Assembly (NCBI RefSeq): GCF_001658025.2
Contig: NZ_CP014007.2
Location: forward strand, 2,356,001 to 2,420,000
DNA length: 64,000 nt
Reading direction: 5' to 3'
Origin: Kosakonia oryzae
GTDB lineage: Bacteria > Pseudomonadota > Gammaproteobacteria > Enterobacterales > Enterobacteriaceae
Shown here: in pieces, positions 1 to 9,459 of the stretch
Layout: each line of letters starts with the position of its first letter
Numbering within the stretch: position 1 is the stretch's first letter
Position numbers and translations under genes: made by a program
The notes under the pieces: model-generated
What the model was told of the DNA's origin: nothing
Seen by the model: only the letters and a program-made list of their open reading frames with translations
The model's database searches: none

Positions 1-22
1 GTGCGCTTAACTTGACAATCCG

Positions 23-51
23 TTGACAGTTAGTTGCCTGGTCAGTAGTTT
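23..51 (+). promoter_or_regulatory. Probable sigma-70 promoter of the marR-emrAB-like operon
   Basis: A perfect TTGACA lies at 23-28. A TAGTTT hexamer follows at 46-51 after a 17 bp spacer. A second TTGACA at 12-17 has no convincing partner. The -10 region sits inside the left half of the operator palindrome, so repressor binding would block RNA polymerase. Inferred from motifs only. Confidence 0.5.
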
Positions 52-75
52 CAATTGTAATTACTGACCAGGCAA
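34..75. promoter_or_regulatory. Palindromic MarR operator
   Basis: A perfect 14 bp inverted repeat, TTGCCTGGTCAGTA at 34-47 and its complement at 62-75, is centred on a CAATTG palindrome at 52-57. It ends 5 bp before the marR start codon and covers the likely -10 region. MarR-family repressors usually autoregulate through such dyads, so this is the likely binding site of the adjacent regulator. Symmetry and position are directly visible; the binding protein is inferred. Confidence 0.7.
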
Positions 76-80
76 ACATC

Positions 81-536
81 ATGACGGACACAACGGATAC
101 CCCCATTCCCAAACTGCATCTTGGCTTACTGATTCATCTGGCGAATCAGTTTAAAGACCAGCTTATTAGTCAGTATTTTTCGTCGGCGGATATCACCGCC
201 GCGCAGTTCAAGGTGCTGATCAGTATCTACAAAGGTTTTAACAGCCCGGTTGAAGTGAGCAAAAACTTGCTGATGGATGCCGGAGCAATGAGCCGCATGT
301 TGGAACGAATGGTGAAACGCGATCTGATCGTGCGCAACACCAATCCGGAAGATAAACGCCAGGTGATCCTGGCTCTGACCGAAAAAGGGCAGCAAATCTG
401 CGAACGTTTCCAGAATGAGGCGCTGGCCTCGATTCTCAGTTCGCTGACCAGCCGCCTGACATCCGAAGAGTCCCGATTGCTGGTCGAACTGCTGATAAAA
501 ATGTTGCCGGACGAGGCAACTCGCCCACATCGCTAA
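81..536 (+). CDS. MarR-family transcriptional regulator of the efflux operon
   Basis: This 151-residue winged-helix regulator has typical MarR length. The DNA-binding region (about residues 45-110) contains the conserved Met-Ser-Arg-Met-Leu helix and the wing motif NPEDKRQV. Its gene is first in an apparent operon with an EmrA-like adaptor (23 bp downstream) and an EmrB-like transporter, the order known from emrRAB. The large palindrome directly upstream suggests autorepression relieved by a small hydrophobic or phenolic ligand. It is shorter than E. coli EmrR (176 residues) and is probably a paralogue, so no symbol is given. Confidence 0.9.
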   Translation: MTDTTDTPIPKLHLGLLIHLANQFKDQLISQYFSSADITAAQFKVLISIYKGFNSPVEVSKNLLMDAGAMSRMLERMVKRDLIVRNTNPEDKRQVILALTEKGQQICERFQNEALASILSSLTSRLTSEESRLLVELLIKMLPDEATRPHR

Positions 537-558
537 GTTGTCCAATAAGGTATTTACG

Positions 559-1737
559 ATGCAAACTTCATCTGCACAAGCCGAACGCGCGCCCAGCAAA
601 CGTAAGCGCAACTTCGCTATTCTGTTCCTCATTCTGTTGGCGATCGCCGCAGGATGTCTGGCCTGGTACTTTTTGTATGCCCGCTATTACGAAACGACCG
701 ATGACGCTTATGTCAATGCCAACCTGGTGACGCTGACGCCGCAAATCGCCGGTACCGTCACGCAAGTTGCCGTTGATGAAGGTGATTACGTAGAAAAAGG
801 GCAGCCGCTGGTGCTGCTCGATCCAAGCGATACAGAAATCGCCCTGCAACAGGCGGAAGCCAACCTTGCCAGCACCGTGCGCCAGGTGCGCGGGCTTTAC
901 AGCACCGCCGATAACTATCGCGCACAGGTCGCAGCGAAACAGGTGACGCTGCAAACTGCGCAAAATGACTATGCGCGGCGGCAAAAGATCTTTGCCAGCG
1001 GAGCGATTGCCGCTGAAGATCTGGCGCATTACCGCGATGCGGTGACCACTGCGAAAAGCGATTTGGCGGCGGCGCAACAGGCGTTAACCACCAATCTGGC
1101 GATGGTCGATGACACGGTGATCGACAGCCATCCGGAAATCAAAAGCGCGGTCGCCACGCTGCGCCAGCGCTACCTCGACAATGCCCGTAGCACCATTGTT
1201 GCGCCGGTGAGCGGCTTTGTTGCCAAACGCGCGGTGCAGCTCGGCATGCGGGTTGATTCCGGCACTACGTTGATGTCGATTGTGCCGCTGGATCAGGTCT
1301 GGGTGGATGCCAACTTTAAAGAGAGCCAGATGGAGACCATGCGGCTGGGGCAGAAAGTGACGCTGACCGCCGATCTCTATGGCGATAACGTTGAATACCA
1401 CGGGGTCATTGAGAGCCTTGGTATTGGTACCGGCAGCGCCTTCTCGCTGCTGCCCGCGCAGAACGCCAGCGGTAACTGGATCAAAATTGTCCAGCGTCTG
1501 CCGGTGCGCATCACCCTCGATCCGCACGATATGCAGAAACACCCGCTGCGTGTTGGGCTGTCGATGTTTGCCCGCGTGGATATCCGTGATACGGGCGGTC
1601 ACCTGCTGCCGCAACAGACCGTTGCCGCGCCGCGCTTCACCACCGACGTGTACCAGAACGCGCTGCAAAATGCCGATCAACTGGTGGCGAAAATTCTTCA
1701 TGACAACAGCCAGGCGGTAGCGTCCAGCGCCCGCTAA
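559..1737 (+). CDS. EmrA-like HlyD-family efflux adaptor
   Basis: A 392-residue membrane fusion protein. A basic N-terminus (KRKR at 14-17) precedes one membrane segment at about 19-41. A biotinyl-lipoyl-like half follows near residues 60-95 with motifs such as GDYVEKGQPL, then a coiled-coil hairpin and a second lipoyl half (VAPVSGFVAKR). Such proteins link an inner-membrane MFS pump to an outer-membrane TolC-type channel. I chose ATG 559 over TTG 538 because AATAAGG at 544-550 sits 8 bases upstream and TTG 538 overlaps the marR end without a ribosome site. Drug specificity is unknown. Confidence 0.9.
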   Translation: MQTSSAQAERAPSKRKRNFAILFLILLAIAAGCLAWYFLYARYYETTDDAYVNANLVTLTPQIAGTVTQVAVDEGDYVEKGQPLVLLDPSDTEIALQQAEANLASTVRQVRGLYSTADNYRAQVAAKQVTLQTAQNDYARRQKIFASGAIAAEDLAHYRDAVTTAKSDLAAAQQALTTNLAMVDDTVIDSHPEIKSAVATLRQRYLDNARSTIVAPVSGFVAKRAVQLGMRVDSGTTLMSIVPLDQVWVDANFKESQMETMRLGQKVTLTADLYGDNVEYHGVIESLGIGTGSAFSLLPAQNASGNWIKIVQRLPVRITLDPHDMQKHPLRVGLSMFARVDIRDTGGHLLPQQTVAAPRFTTDVYQNALQNADQLVAKILHDNSQAVASSAR

Positions 1738-1747
1738 GAGAGACGTT

Positions 1748-3286
1748 ATGCAAGATAAGTCGGCGTTTACGCCTCCCAGCCTGCTGCTGGCGACGATTGC
1801 GCTGTCGCTGGCAACGTTTATGCAGGTGCTGGATACCACCATCGCCAACGTGGCGCTGCCGACCATCGCCGGTAATCTCGGCGTCAGCTCGGATCAGGGC
1901 ACCTGGGTGATTACCTCGTTTGCGGTGTGCAACGCCATTGCGCTGCCGCTGACCGGCTGGTTCACCCGACGCTTCGGCCAGCTCAGGCTGTTTGTCGGTT
2001 CGGTGGCGCTCTTTACCCTGACCTCGTTCCTTTGCGGCTTTGCCCACAGCATGACCGAGCTGATTATTTTCCGCGCCCTGCAGGGCTTTTTCGCCGGGCC
2101 GATGTTCCCGATGTGCCAGACGCTCTTGCTGGTCATCTTCCCGACCAGCAAACGCAGTATGGCGCTGGCGCTGCTGTCGATGGTGACCGTCGTGGCGCCG
2201 ATTGTCGGGCCGATCACCGGTGGCTGGATAACCGATAACTACTCATGGCCGTGGATTTTTTACATCAACGTGCCGATCGGGATTTTTGCCGCCATTACCG
2301 TCTGGAGCCAGCTTCGCGCCAGGGAAGAGACCACCACCACTGCGCCGATTGATTACATTGGCATTGCACTGCTGGTTCTCGGCGTTGGGCTGTTGCAGGT
2401 GGTGCTCGACAAAGGCAACGATCTTGACTGGTTCAACGCGCCGGAAATCATCGTCATGTCAGTTATCTCGGCGATTGCGCTGGTGTCGTTTGTGATTTGG
2501 GAACTGGGGGAAAACCACCCGATTGTGAACCTGCGGCTGTTTAAGGATCGTAACTTCGCCATCGGTACGGCAACGCTGACGCTCGGCTATGCGGCGTTTT
2601 TCGCCATTAACATTATTCTGCCGCAGTGGCTGCAAACCCAGATGGGCTACACCGCCATCTGGGCCGGGCTGGCCGCAGCGCCAATGGGCTTTTTGCCGCT
2701 GCTGCTGACGGCGTTTATCGGCCGCTATGCGCACAAAGTGGATCTGCGAATCCTGGCCACGCTGTCGTTTATGACGATGGGCATCTCGTGCCTGCTGCGC
2801 GCGCAGTTCAACACCAGCGTCGATTTTCGCACCATTGCCGAAGTGCAGATGTTTATGGGCATCGGCGTAGCGTTCTTCTTTATGCCGATCACCACCATTG
2901 TGCTGTCGAATTTGAACGGTGCTGAAGTGGCGGAAGGCTCCGGGCTGGCGACCTTTTTCCGCGTGCTCGGCGGTTCCTTCGCCTCGTCGCTCACCACCTG
3001 GATTTGGTCGCGACGTGAGGTTTATCACCATGCTAACCTCACCGAGAGCGTCACCACCTATAACCCGGCGGCAATGGATTACCTGCATAAGATGGGCGGT
3101 GTGACGCAGCAGCACCTTGCGGCCGTGGATAAAACCATCGAACAGCAGGCCTATATGATGTCAACCATCGACTATTTCTGGCTGTTAGGCTGGGGTTTTA
3201 TGGTGCTGATGGTGTTGATTTGGTTTGCCCGCCCGCCGTTTGTGCGATCCGGCGTGTCTGGCGCGCCGCCTGCGGCAGGGCATTAA
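1748..3286 (+). CDS. EmrB-like DHA2-family MFS drug exporter
   Basis: A 512-residue transporter of the 14-helix DHA2 (EmrB/QacA) group, the family's usual length. The first helix carries the signature LDTTIANVALPTI. The region near residues 105-165 shows the motif-C-like sequence VAPIVGPITGGW in helix 5. It starts 10 bases after the adaptor stop with a GAGAG ribosome site, so the two are translationally linked. Together they should form a proton-driven tripartite pump with TolC. It resembles E. coli EmrB closely over its whole length but sits in a different context, so it is called a paralogue. Confidence 0.92.
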   Translation: MQDKSAFTPPSLLLATIALSLATFMQVLDTTIANVALPTIAGNLGVSSDQGTWVITSFAVCNAIALPLTGWFTRRFGQLRLFVGSVALFTLTSFLCGFAHSMTELIIFRALQGFFAGPMFPMCQTLLLVIFPTSKRSMALALLSMVTVVAPIVGPITGGWITDNYSWPWIFYINVPIGIFAAITVWSQLRAREETTTTAPIDYIGIALLVLGVGLLQVVLDKGNDLDWFNAPEIIVMSVISAIALVSFVIWELGENHPIVNLRLFKDRNFAIGTATLTLGYAAFFAINIILPQWLQTQMGYTAIWAGLAAAPMGFLPLLLTAFIGRYAHKVDLRILATLSFMTMGISCLLRAQFNTSVDFRTIAEVQMFMGIGVAFFFMPITTIVLSNLNGAEVAEGSGLATFFRVLGGSFASSLTTWIWSRREVYHHANLTESVTTYNPAAMDYLHKMGGVTQQHLAAVDKTIEQQAYMMSTIDYFWLLGWGFMVLMVLIWFARPPFVRSGVSGAPPAAGH

Positions 3287-3290
3287 TAGA

Positions 3291-3312
3291 GTACCCAAAT
3301 GATTCGAGTTGC
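3291..3312 (+). repeat. Possible copy of an enterobacterial intergenic repeat
   Basis: The sequence reading ACCCAAATGATTCGAGTTGC resembles a short motif I recall as recurring between genes in many enterobacterial genomes. It lies in the 147 bp gap between the EmrB-like gene and the next MFS gene. Only one partial copy is present here, so the identification rests on memory of the motif. Confidence 0.3.
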
Positions 3313-3433
3313 CGGACAAAACGTTTTTCCGTGTTGAACAGGCCCCGAAGAGGGAAGGCATCAGGGATGCGCCGAACAGGAAAGCCAACGCACCTGCAAC
3401 TTGAAATATGACGGGAATAAGATGAGATAAACT

Positions 3434-4669
3434 ATGGCACCCGTATTACCCGGCAGTGATGGTCGTTTATTGCAGCACCGTTCGTTTGTGGCGTTCTGGC
3501 TGGCGCGAACCAGTTCCAGCTTTGGTTTTCAGATGTTATCCATCATTGTCGGCTGGCAGATCTATTCCCAGACGCAAAGCGCCTTCTGGCTGGGGATGAT
3601 TGGTCTGGTGCAGTTCGTTCCTTCGGTCACGCTGGCGCTGCCTGCCGGGCATATCGCTGACCAGTTTGATCGGCGCCGCGTGGTGCTGATCGGCCAGATT
3701 TGCGAATGGCTGGCGATTGCGGCGCTGGCCTGGCTGACGTGGCAAGGCGACGCCAGCGTCTGGGTGATCCTGCTGCTGATTTTTATTATCTCCTGCGCCA
3801 AAACCGTCGAATCACCGTCGATGATTTCGATGCTGCCGGCGCTGGTTCCGGCCTCGATTTTACCCCGCGCCACCGCCGCCAATGCGGTTTCCGGCCAGGC
3901 GGCGCAGATTGTCGGCCCGGCGCTGGGCGGTTTTCTTTATGCGGCGGGCGCGGATGTGGTGTACACCGCCACGGCGGGGTTGTATCTGGTGTCGCTTCTT
4001 TTGGTGAGCACGCTGCGCTATGAACAGGCGCAGCCGAAACGCACCCCGGCCACGCTTTCATCGCTGTTCGCCGGGGTGAATTTCATCCGCAATCGCCCGG
4101 ATGTGCTCGGCGTAATCTCCCTCGATCTGTTTGCCGTATTATTGGGCGGGGCGACGGCGCTGCTGCCCATTTTCGCTCACGATGTCCTGCATACCGGTCC
4201 GCTGGGGCTGGGTTTGCTACGCAGCGCGCCTGCGGTCGGGGCGCTGCTGGTGGGCTTCTGGCTTAGCCACCGAACGCTTACGCGCAACGTTGGCATGATC
4301 ATGTTTATGAGCGTCGCCGGGTTTGGCGTGGCGACGCTGGTGTTTGCCTTTTCAAACCTGATGTGGCTGTCGCTGCTGGCGCTGTTCGCCCTCGGCGGCT
4401 GCGATATGGTGAGCATGGTGATCCGCGGTTCGCTGGTGCAACTGGATACCCCGGATGAGATGCGCGGGCGGGTCAATGCGGTTAACTCGATCTTTATCAA
4501 CACCTCGAACCAGCTTGGCGAATTTGAATCCGGGATGCTCGCTGCGTGGCTCGGCGCGGTGCCCGCTGCGGCGTTGGGCGGTATCGGCACGCTGTTGGTG
4601 GTGGCGCTATGGATGAAGATGTTCCCTGGCCTGCGGCACCGCCAGCGGCTGGAGAGCAACGCAGCATAG
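3434..4669 (+). CDS. EntS-like MFS exporter (MFS_3 family)
   Basis: A 411-residue MFS protein with about 12 hydrophobic segments. It begins with a short polar stretch and LLQHRSFVAFWLAR, typical of the MFS_3 group that includes the enterobactin exporter EntS. The loop after helix 2 has a motif-A-like AGHIADQFDRRRV. Substrate is unknown; no siderophore genes are nearby. It follows the EmrB-like gene by 147 bp on the same strand and ends in its own terminator, so it may be read with or apart from the efflux operon. The ribosome site before ATG 3434 is weak (GATGAGAT), leaving some doubt about the start. Confidence 0.8.
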   Translation: MAPVLPGSDGRLLQHRSFVAFWLARTSSSFGFQMLSIIVGWQIYSQTQSAFWLGMIGLVQFVPSVTLALPAGHIADQFDRRRVVLIGQICEWLAIAALAWLTWQGDASVWVILLLIFIISCAKTVESPSMISMLPALVPASILPRATAANAVSGQAAQIVGPALGGFLYAAGADVVYTATAGLYLVSLLLVSTLRYEQAQPKRTPATLSSLFAGVNFIRNRPDVLGVISLDLFAVLLGGATALLPIFAHDVLHTGPLGLGLLRSAPAVGALLVGFWLSHRTLTRNVGMIMFMSVAGFGVATLVFAFSNLMWLSLLALFALGGCDMVSMVIRGSLVQLDTPDEMRGRVNAVNSIFINTSNQLGEFESGMLAAWLGAVPAAALGGIGTLLVVALWMKMFPGLRHRQRLESNAA

Positions 4670-4720
4670 CCGGGCGCATTTGCCCACGCCGGGCGAAAGC
4701 AGGCTATGCTTTCTTTTTTG
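4663..4720 (+). terminator. Rho-independent terminator after the MFS_3 gene
   Basis: AGCATAGCC at 4663-4671 pairs with GGCTATGCT at 4702-4710 and is followed by a T-rich run to 4719. The left arm overlaps the stop codon of the MFS gene. GC-rich inner arms (GCCGGGCG and CGCCGGGC) extend the structure. It separates the exporter from the exported hydrolase. Confidence 0.75.
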
Positions 4721-4744
4721 CTCTCTATTCAAGGAGGAACACTC

Positions 4745-5758
4745 ATGCAATCTGGAATGAAAAAATGTCTGCCGCTGATGCTGCTCGCGGCGCTGTATAC
4801 CGGGTCTGCCAGCGCGGACGACACACCGTCGTACGGCGCGCAACTGGAAGGTTTTGCCTATCCATATCCTAAGCAAACGTTCGCTTTTACCTCGCAAGGC
4901 GAGAAGCTACAAATGGGCTATATGGATGTTGCGCCGGTCGGCAAAAGCAACGGCAGGGCGGTGGTGCTGCTGCACGGCAAGAATTTCTGCGGCGCTACCT
5001 GGGAGAGCACGATCGCGGCGCTGAGCCAGCAGGGTTACCGGGTTATCGCGCCGGATCAGGTCGGTTTTTGCACCTCCAGCAAGCCCGCGCATTATCAGTA
5101 CACTTTTCAGCAATTAGCCGACAATACCCACGCTTTACTGCAAAGACTGGGGATTTCCCGTGCGGTGATCGTCGGCCATTCCACCGGGGGAATGCTGGCG
5201 ACGCGCTATGCGTTGATGTATCCGCAAGCCGTTGAACAACTGGTGCTGGTGAACCCGATCGGTCTGGAAGACTGGAAAGCGCTCGGCGTGCCGTATCGCA
5301 CGGTGGACCAATGGTACCAGCGGGAGCTGAAACTCTCGGCGGCGAGTATCCGCGAATATGAACTGAAAACTTACTACGTCGGGCGCTGGAAAGCGGAATA
5401 CGAGCGCTGGGTGACGATGCTGGCAGGGTTGAATAAAGGGCCGGGGCATGAGCGGGTGGCATGGAACTCGGCGCTGATCTACGACATGATTTTCACTCAG
5501 CCAGTGTTCTATGAGTTTAAGGATCTGCAAACGCCAACCACGTTAATGATCGGCACGGCGGATACCACGGCCATTGGCAGCGACATTGCGTCACCGGCGG
5601 TGAAAGCGAAGCTGGGCCACTATGCACAGCTCGGTAAAGCAACGGCGAAAGCGATTCCCGGCGCGAAGCTGATTGAGTTTGACGGGCTGGGCCACGCGCC
5701 GCAGATGGAAGAGCCGACGCGTTTTAATCAGACGCTGCTGGAAGCCCTTCGCCAGTAG
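4745..5758 (+). CDS. Exported alpha/beta hydrolase
   Basis: A 337-residue protein with an N-terminal signal peptide: a positive start, a hydrophobic core LPLMLLAALY, and a likely cleavage after ASA near residue 22. The mature part is an alpha/beta hydrolase: oxyanion region VVLLHGKNF, nucleophile elbow GHSTGG, acid region GTADTT, and histidine in GLGHAPQ. It should act in the periplasm on an unknown ester, lactone or amide. ATG 4745 is preceded by a strong AGGAGG at 4732-4737. The gene abuts, tail to tail, a large LuxR-type regulator with no intervening base. Confidence 0.85.
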   Translation: MQSGMKKCLPLMLLAALYTGSASADDTPSYGAQLEGFAYPYPKQTFAFTSQGEKLQMGYMDVAPVGKSNGRAVVLLHGKNFCGATWESTIAALSQQGYRVIAPDQVGFCTSSKPAHYQYTFQQLADNTHALLQRLGISRAVIVGHSTGGMLATRYALMYPQAVEQLVLVNPIGLEDWKALGVPYRTVDQWYQRELKLSAASIREYELKTYYVGRWKAEYERWVTMLAGLNKGPGHERVAWNSALIYDMIFTQPVFYEFKDLQTPTTLMIGTADTTAIGSDIASPAVKAKLGHYAQLGKATAKAIPGAKLIEFDGLGHAPQMEEPTRFNQTLLEALRQ

Positions 5759-8467
5759 TCAGCGTAACAGTTGCTGTTTACGTGCCTGATTGACCGCCTG
5801 AATGCGCCCCTTCACCTGCAACTTTTCATAGAGCTGTTTCAGGTGCCATTTGACGGTTTCTACAGAAATCCCCAGCGAGCGGGCGATCTGTTTGTTGGAA
5901 TGGCCATCAGCAATTAAGCACAACGTTTGCTGTTCGCGCTCCGTTAACCGCAGGCCTGCGGTTACGGAGGCGGGCAGCATCGTGCTTAGCTGGTTAAGCA
6001 GCGTGCGGATAACTGCATCCTGCGCGGGCTGCTTACTCAGGTGAGCCAGCCACAAGGCGAGATCCGGGCCGAGGTCTTGCAGGCTGCGGCGCAGATTTTT
6101 CGCCACCGCGCTTTGCAGCGCCGGTAAACCCACCCCGGCCGCCTGGGCGATGTCTCCGCCGCGGAACAGGGCAATGGCTTCCAGCAAGCGCCAGCGCACA
6201 GCACTCAGCCATTCGCCGCACTCCTCAAGCGCCTCTACCTGCGCGTGCAGTAACCTTGCCGCCGCCAGCGGTTCGCCGTTTGCCATCAGTATCCGACACT
6301 GGCTGATGGCGCTGTACCTGTCGATAAGCGTTTGTTGATGAGGGTCCGCCGCGCGAATCCGCAGCAACTGTGCCAGCGCAGTTTCGGCGGCATCGTGATG
6401 ACCCGCCAGCAGATAAAGCGCCAGCCGCTCAGCGAGCAGAAAAGCGCGGATGCGCAACCAGCCGCGCCGCTCAGCCAGTTGTTCAGCATGCTGTAACAGC
6501 GCCTGCGCTTCGAGGGGCTGGTTGTTTTGCTGCGCATGACGTGCCAGTACACGGTAGCAACTGCTCAGACCGTCCGGCGGGCAGACGTCATCAATGGTTT
6601 GCCGCCGCAGGGTCAACAGCGCTTCGATATGCTCATCGCTTCCTCGTTCCCAGGCGATTTCTGCCAGCACCGGTGCCAGCGTTGCGCTGCTGCTGGAATT
6701 GGTGCCGGTATGCAGTTGCGCATGACACAACGCGCGGGAAGCCAACTGCTCAGCCTGCGTTAAATCCCCCTGGCGCAGACAGGCCTGCGCCATCACGAAA
6801 GCGCGATAAACCTCCACAAACAGATTGCGCTGGGGCGCTTGCGCAATGGCGATACGCTGATGAACAGCCAGTGCCTGCTGCGGGCGTGAAGCGACAAGGT
6901 AGCCGTAGCTAAGAATATTGCACACCAGGCCATCTACCCAGATATCGCCGCAGGGCACCGCCTGCAACAGCGGCTCCACAATCGCGAGACTGGCGGCAAT
7001 ATTTTCGGCGAAGGCTTCGCAAATCGCCCGCACCACGCGTAATTTGATGCGGGCAGGGTGGGCCAGCGCCGGGTTTTTTGCCGCCAGTGCGTCAAGCTCA
7101 TCCAGCAGTTGGCGCGCATCGTCAAACCGGAAATAGTGCGCCAGCGCCCATGCGAGATTGATTTGCAGTTCGATACGCGCGGGTGTCACGTCCGCAGGCA
7201 GATAGCGCATCCAGCGCACCATGGTATCGATATCGCCCTCTTCAGCCAGCGATTGCGCCCCGGCAACCGCATGAGGGGTCATCGGTTTACCGGCAGCGAG
7301 CGTATGGCGGATGGCTTCAGCCCACAGTTGCTGGGCGGCAAACCAGGTGCTGGCTCGTTCATGCAGCACATTCACGGCTTCCAGCCCATGGCGTTGTAAA
7401 CGCGTTAATAATGCATCGCGCATGAGTGGGTGGTAACGAAACCAGAATCCCTCGTCATCAAGGGTGGAGAGAAACAGGTTGCGCCCGGCTATCCAGGCGA
7501 GCATCTCCTCACCGTTATGCAGACCGGTTACGGCATCACACAATGCCGGATGGAGACGATTAAGCAGAGACGTTTGCAGCAGAAAATCAAACACGTCAGC
7601 CGGTAGCGGGGCAAAGACCACCTCATCCAGATAGCGCGAAACTGACCGGGAACTGGCCCGCAGGCTTCCCTCGTTATCGGTGTGACCGTGCGGGGCAAGC
7701 GCGGCCATTTTCATGCCTGCAATCCAGCCTTCAGTGACCGAAATCAGGCGGTGAAGCGTCTCTTTTTTTACCGATGTTGCGGTGGTCGCGGAAAACCACG
7801 CGTGCGCTTCATCGTGGGTAAAGCGCAGCGCGTCATCATCGATCTCCAGCAGTTGATCCTCGATTTGCAGGCGGCTGAGCGCCCATGGCGGCGGACAACG
7901 GCTGCCTAACACCAGATGCAGGCAGGCGGGCGCATGGGCCAACAGCCAGCTTATCCCGGCATGGATCTCCGGGTGCTGAATGTTCTGGTAATCATCAAGA
8001 ATGAGGTACAGCGGGCGCGGCTGCGTGTGCAACAGGTTAACGAGCGTGGCGCAGAAGTGGGCTAAATCATTCGCGAGTTCGCCGCCAGGCACCGGAGATA
8101 GTGGCGTTTTTTCCTGCTGGCTGAGCGGGCGTAACGCCTCCTGCACGTAACGCATAAACAGCAGCGGCGAGTTGTCATCCTCTTCCAGGCTCAGCCAGGC
8201 GATGCTGTCGCCCCGCTGTTGGCGGCGATGATACCACTGCGCCAGCAGCGTCGTTTTGCCAAACCCGGCGGCAGCGCGCACCAGCGTCAGGTTACGGGAA
8301 GAAGCGCCATCAAGCTGCTGTAACAGCCGCTCACGCTGCACTAATGTGCCCGGCGAGCGCGGCGGCGTGAGCTTGGTGAGGATCAGCGGTAACGCGCGGG
8401 CGAAACGGAACGGTTCATCGTGCGTCTCCACTGCGGGTAGATCCCTGGTTGAGGATAAAAACGCCAT
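5759..8467 (-). CDS. MalT-type (LAL) ATP-dependent LuxR-family regulator
   Basis: A 902-residue protein, about the length of MalT. Residues 66-72 form a Walker A motif (AAGFGKT) and LILDDYQ near 157 is the Walker B. A long helical TPR-like middle follows, and the C-terminal 60 residues are a LuxR helix-turn-helix (LTEREQQTLCLI and NKQIARSLGIS). LAL regulators are signal-responsive activators that oligomerise with ATP. Its target is unknown; the divergent SDR gene and the convergent hydrolase are the nearest candidates. It starts at ATG 8467 behind GAGGGAGA. Confidence 0.88.
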   Translation of the reverse strand: MAFLSSTRDLPAVETHDEPFRFARALPLILTKLTPPRSPGTLVQRERLLQQLDGASSRNLTLVRAAAGFGKTTLLAQWYHRRQQRGDSIAWLSLEEDDNSPLLFMRYVQEALRPLSQQEKTPLSPVPGGELANDLAHFCATLVNLLHTQPRPLYLILDDYQNIQHPEIHAGISWLLAHAPACLHLVLGSRCPPPWALSRLQIEDQLLEIDDDALRFTHDEAHAWFSATTATSVKKETLHRLISVTEGWIAGMKMAALAPHGHTDNEGSLRASSRSVSRYLDEVVFAPLPADVFDFLLQTSLLNRLHPALCDAVTGLHNGEEMLAWIAGRNLFLSTLDDEGFWFRYHPLMRDALLTRLQRHGLEAVNVLHERASTWFAAQQLWAEAIRHTLAAGKPMTPHAVAGAQSLAEEGDIDTMVRWMRYLPADVTPARIELQINLAWALAHYFRFDDARQLLDELDALAAKNPALAHPARIKLRVVRAICEAFAENIAASLAIVEPLLQAVPCGDIWVDGLVCNILSYGYLVASRPQQALAVHQRIAIAQAPQRNLFVEVYRAFVMAQACLRQGDLTQAEQLASRALCHAQLHTGTNSSSSATLAPVLAEIAWERGSDEHIEALLTLRRQTIDDVCPPDGLSSCYRVLARHAQQNNQPLEAQALLQHAEQLAERRGWLRIRAFLLAERLALYLLAGHHDAAETALAQLLRIRAADPHQQTLIDRYSAISQCRILMANGEPLAAARLLHAQVEALEECGEWLSAVRWRLLEAIALFRGGDIAQAAGVGLPALQSAVAKNLRRSLQDLGPDLALWLAHLSKQPAQDAVIRTLLNQLSTMLPASVTAGLRLTEREQQTLCLIADGHSNKQIARSLGISVETVKWHLKQLYEKLQVKGRIQAVNQARKQQLLR

Positions 8468-8641
8468 GTCTCCCTCTCTCGCCCTGTGCTTGCCCCCCCA
8501 TCAGAGGGGGTAGGCCATCTCTGTTCGTGTCTATAGAGTAAATAACCATCCACCGCCGATGTATAGTCAGGCCTTTTTGCCCATCAGACTGTGCGCCAGC
8601 GGGCAGAATAACCGTTAATCAGGATGAGGTAAGTAGAGATT

Positions 8642-9421
8642 ATGGCTATCGAAAATAAAGTTGCTCTGGTCACCGGCGCGGGTCAGGGAATTGGCCGGGG
8701 TATTGCCTTGCGTCTGGCAAAGGATGGCGCGTCGCTGATGCTGGTTGATGTTAAGCGCGAAGGGCTGGACGCGGTTGCCGCAGAGATCAAAGCGCTGGGA
8801 CGTCAGGTTGCCACTTTCGTGGCGGATATTGCCGATCGCGAGCAGGTGTATGAGGCCGTCAACCAGGCGGAAAGAGAGCTTGGCGGCTTCGATATCATCG
8901 TCAACAACGCGGGTATCGCGCAGGTGCAGGCACTGGCGGATGTGACGCCGGAAGAAGTTGATCGCATTATGCGGATCAACGTGCAGGGAACGCTGTGGGG
9001 CATCCAGGCGGCGGCGAAGAAATTTATCGACCGTAAACAGAAAGGGAAAATTATCAATGCCTGTTCTATTGCCGGGCATGATGGTTTTGCGCTGCTCGGC
9101 ATCTACTCCGCAACGAAATTTGCTGTTCGCGCGCTGACGCAAACGGCGGCGAAAGAGTACGCCAGCCGTGGGATCACGGTGAACGCTTATTGCCCGGGGA
9201 TTGTCGGCACGGGGATGTGGACGGAAATCGATAGGCGCTTCTCAGAAATCACCGGCGCCGCGATTGGCGAAACCTGGAACAAATACGTCGGCGGCATCGC
9301 GCTTGGCCGCCCCGAAACGCCGGATGATGTCGCAAGCCTGGTCTCTTATCTGGCTGGCCCGGATTCCGATTATGTCACCGGGCAGTCAATCCTGATTGAT
9401 GGCGGTATTGTTTACCGTTAA
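8642..9421 (+). CDS. Acetoin/diacetyl reductase-like SDR (BudC family)
   Basis: A 259-residue classical short-chain dehydrogenase. The nucleotide motif TGAGQGIG is at residues 11-18, NNAG near 89-92, and the catalytic Ser...Tyr-x-x-x-Lys is in GIYSATKFA. It resembles the (S)-acetoin-forming diacetyl reductase/2,3-butanediol dehydrogenase group over its whole length and has the expected size. The budAB genes are not in the window. It is divergent from the LAL regulator, with 174 bp between the starts, and may be its target. Substrate assignment within the SDR family is uncertain. Confidence 0.8.
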   Translation: MAIENKVALVTGAGQGIGRGIALRLAKDGASLMLVDVKREGLDAVAAEIKALGRQVATFVADIADREQVYEAVNQAERELGGFDIIVNNAGIAQVQALADVTPEEVDRIMRINVQGTLWGIQAAAKKFIDRKQKGKIINACSIAGHDGFALLGIYSATKFAVRALTQTAAKEYASRGITVNAYCPGIVGTGMWTEIDRRFSEITGAAIGETWNKYVGGIALGRPETPDDVASLVSYLAGPDSDYVTGQSILIDGGIVYR

Positions 9422-9427
9422 GTCAGA

Positions 9428-9459
9428 GAGCCGGAACGGGTGATACTCAGTTCCGGCTC
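9428..9459. terminator. Shared hairpin between convergent genes
   Basis: GAGCCGGAAC at 9428-9437 pairs perfectly with GTTCCGGCTC at 9450-9459 around a 12-base loop. It follows the SDR stop codon and overlaps the stop of the convergent diguanylate cyclase. There is no U-tract on either strand, so termination efficiency is unclear. Confidence 0.5.

Noticed and set aside
1084-1866. Minus-strand open frame of 260 codons
   Set aside because: Overlaps the EmrA-like and EmrB-like genes on the other strand and has no domain.
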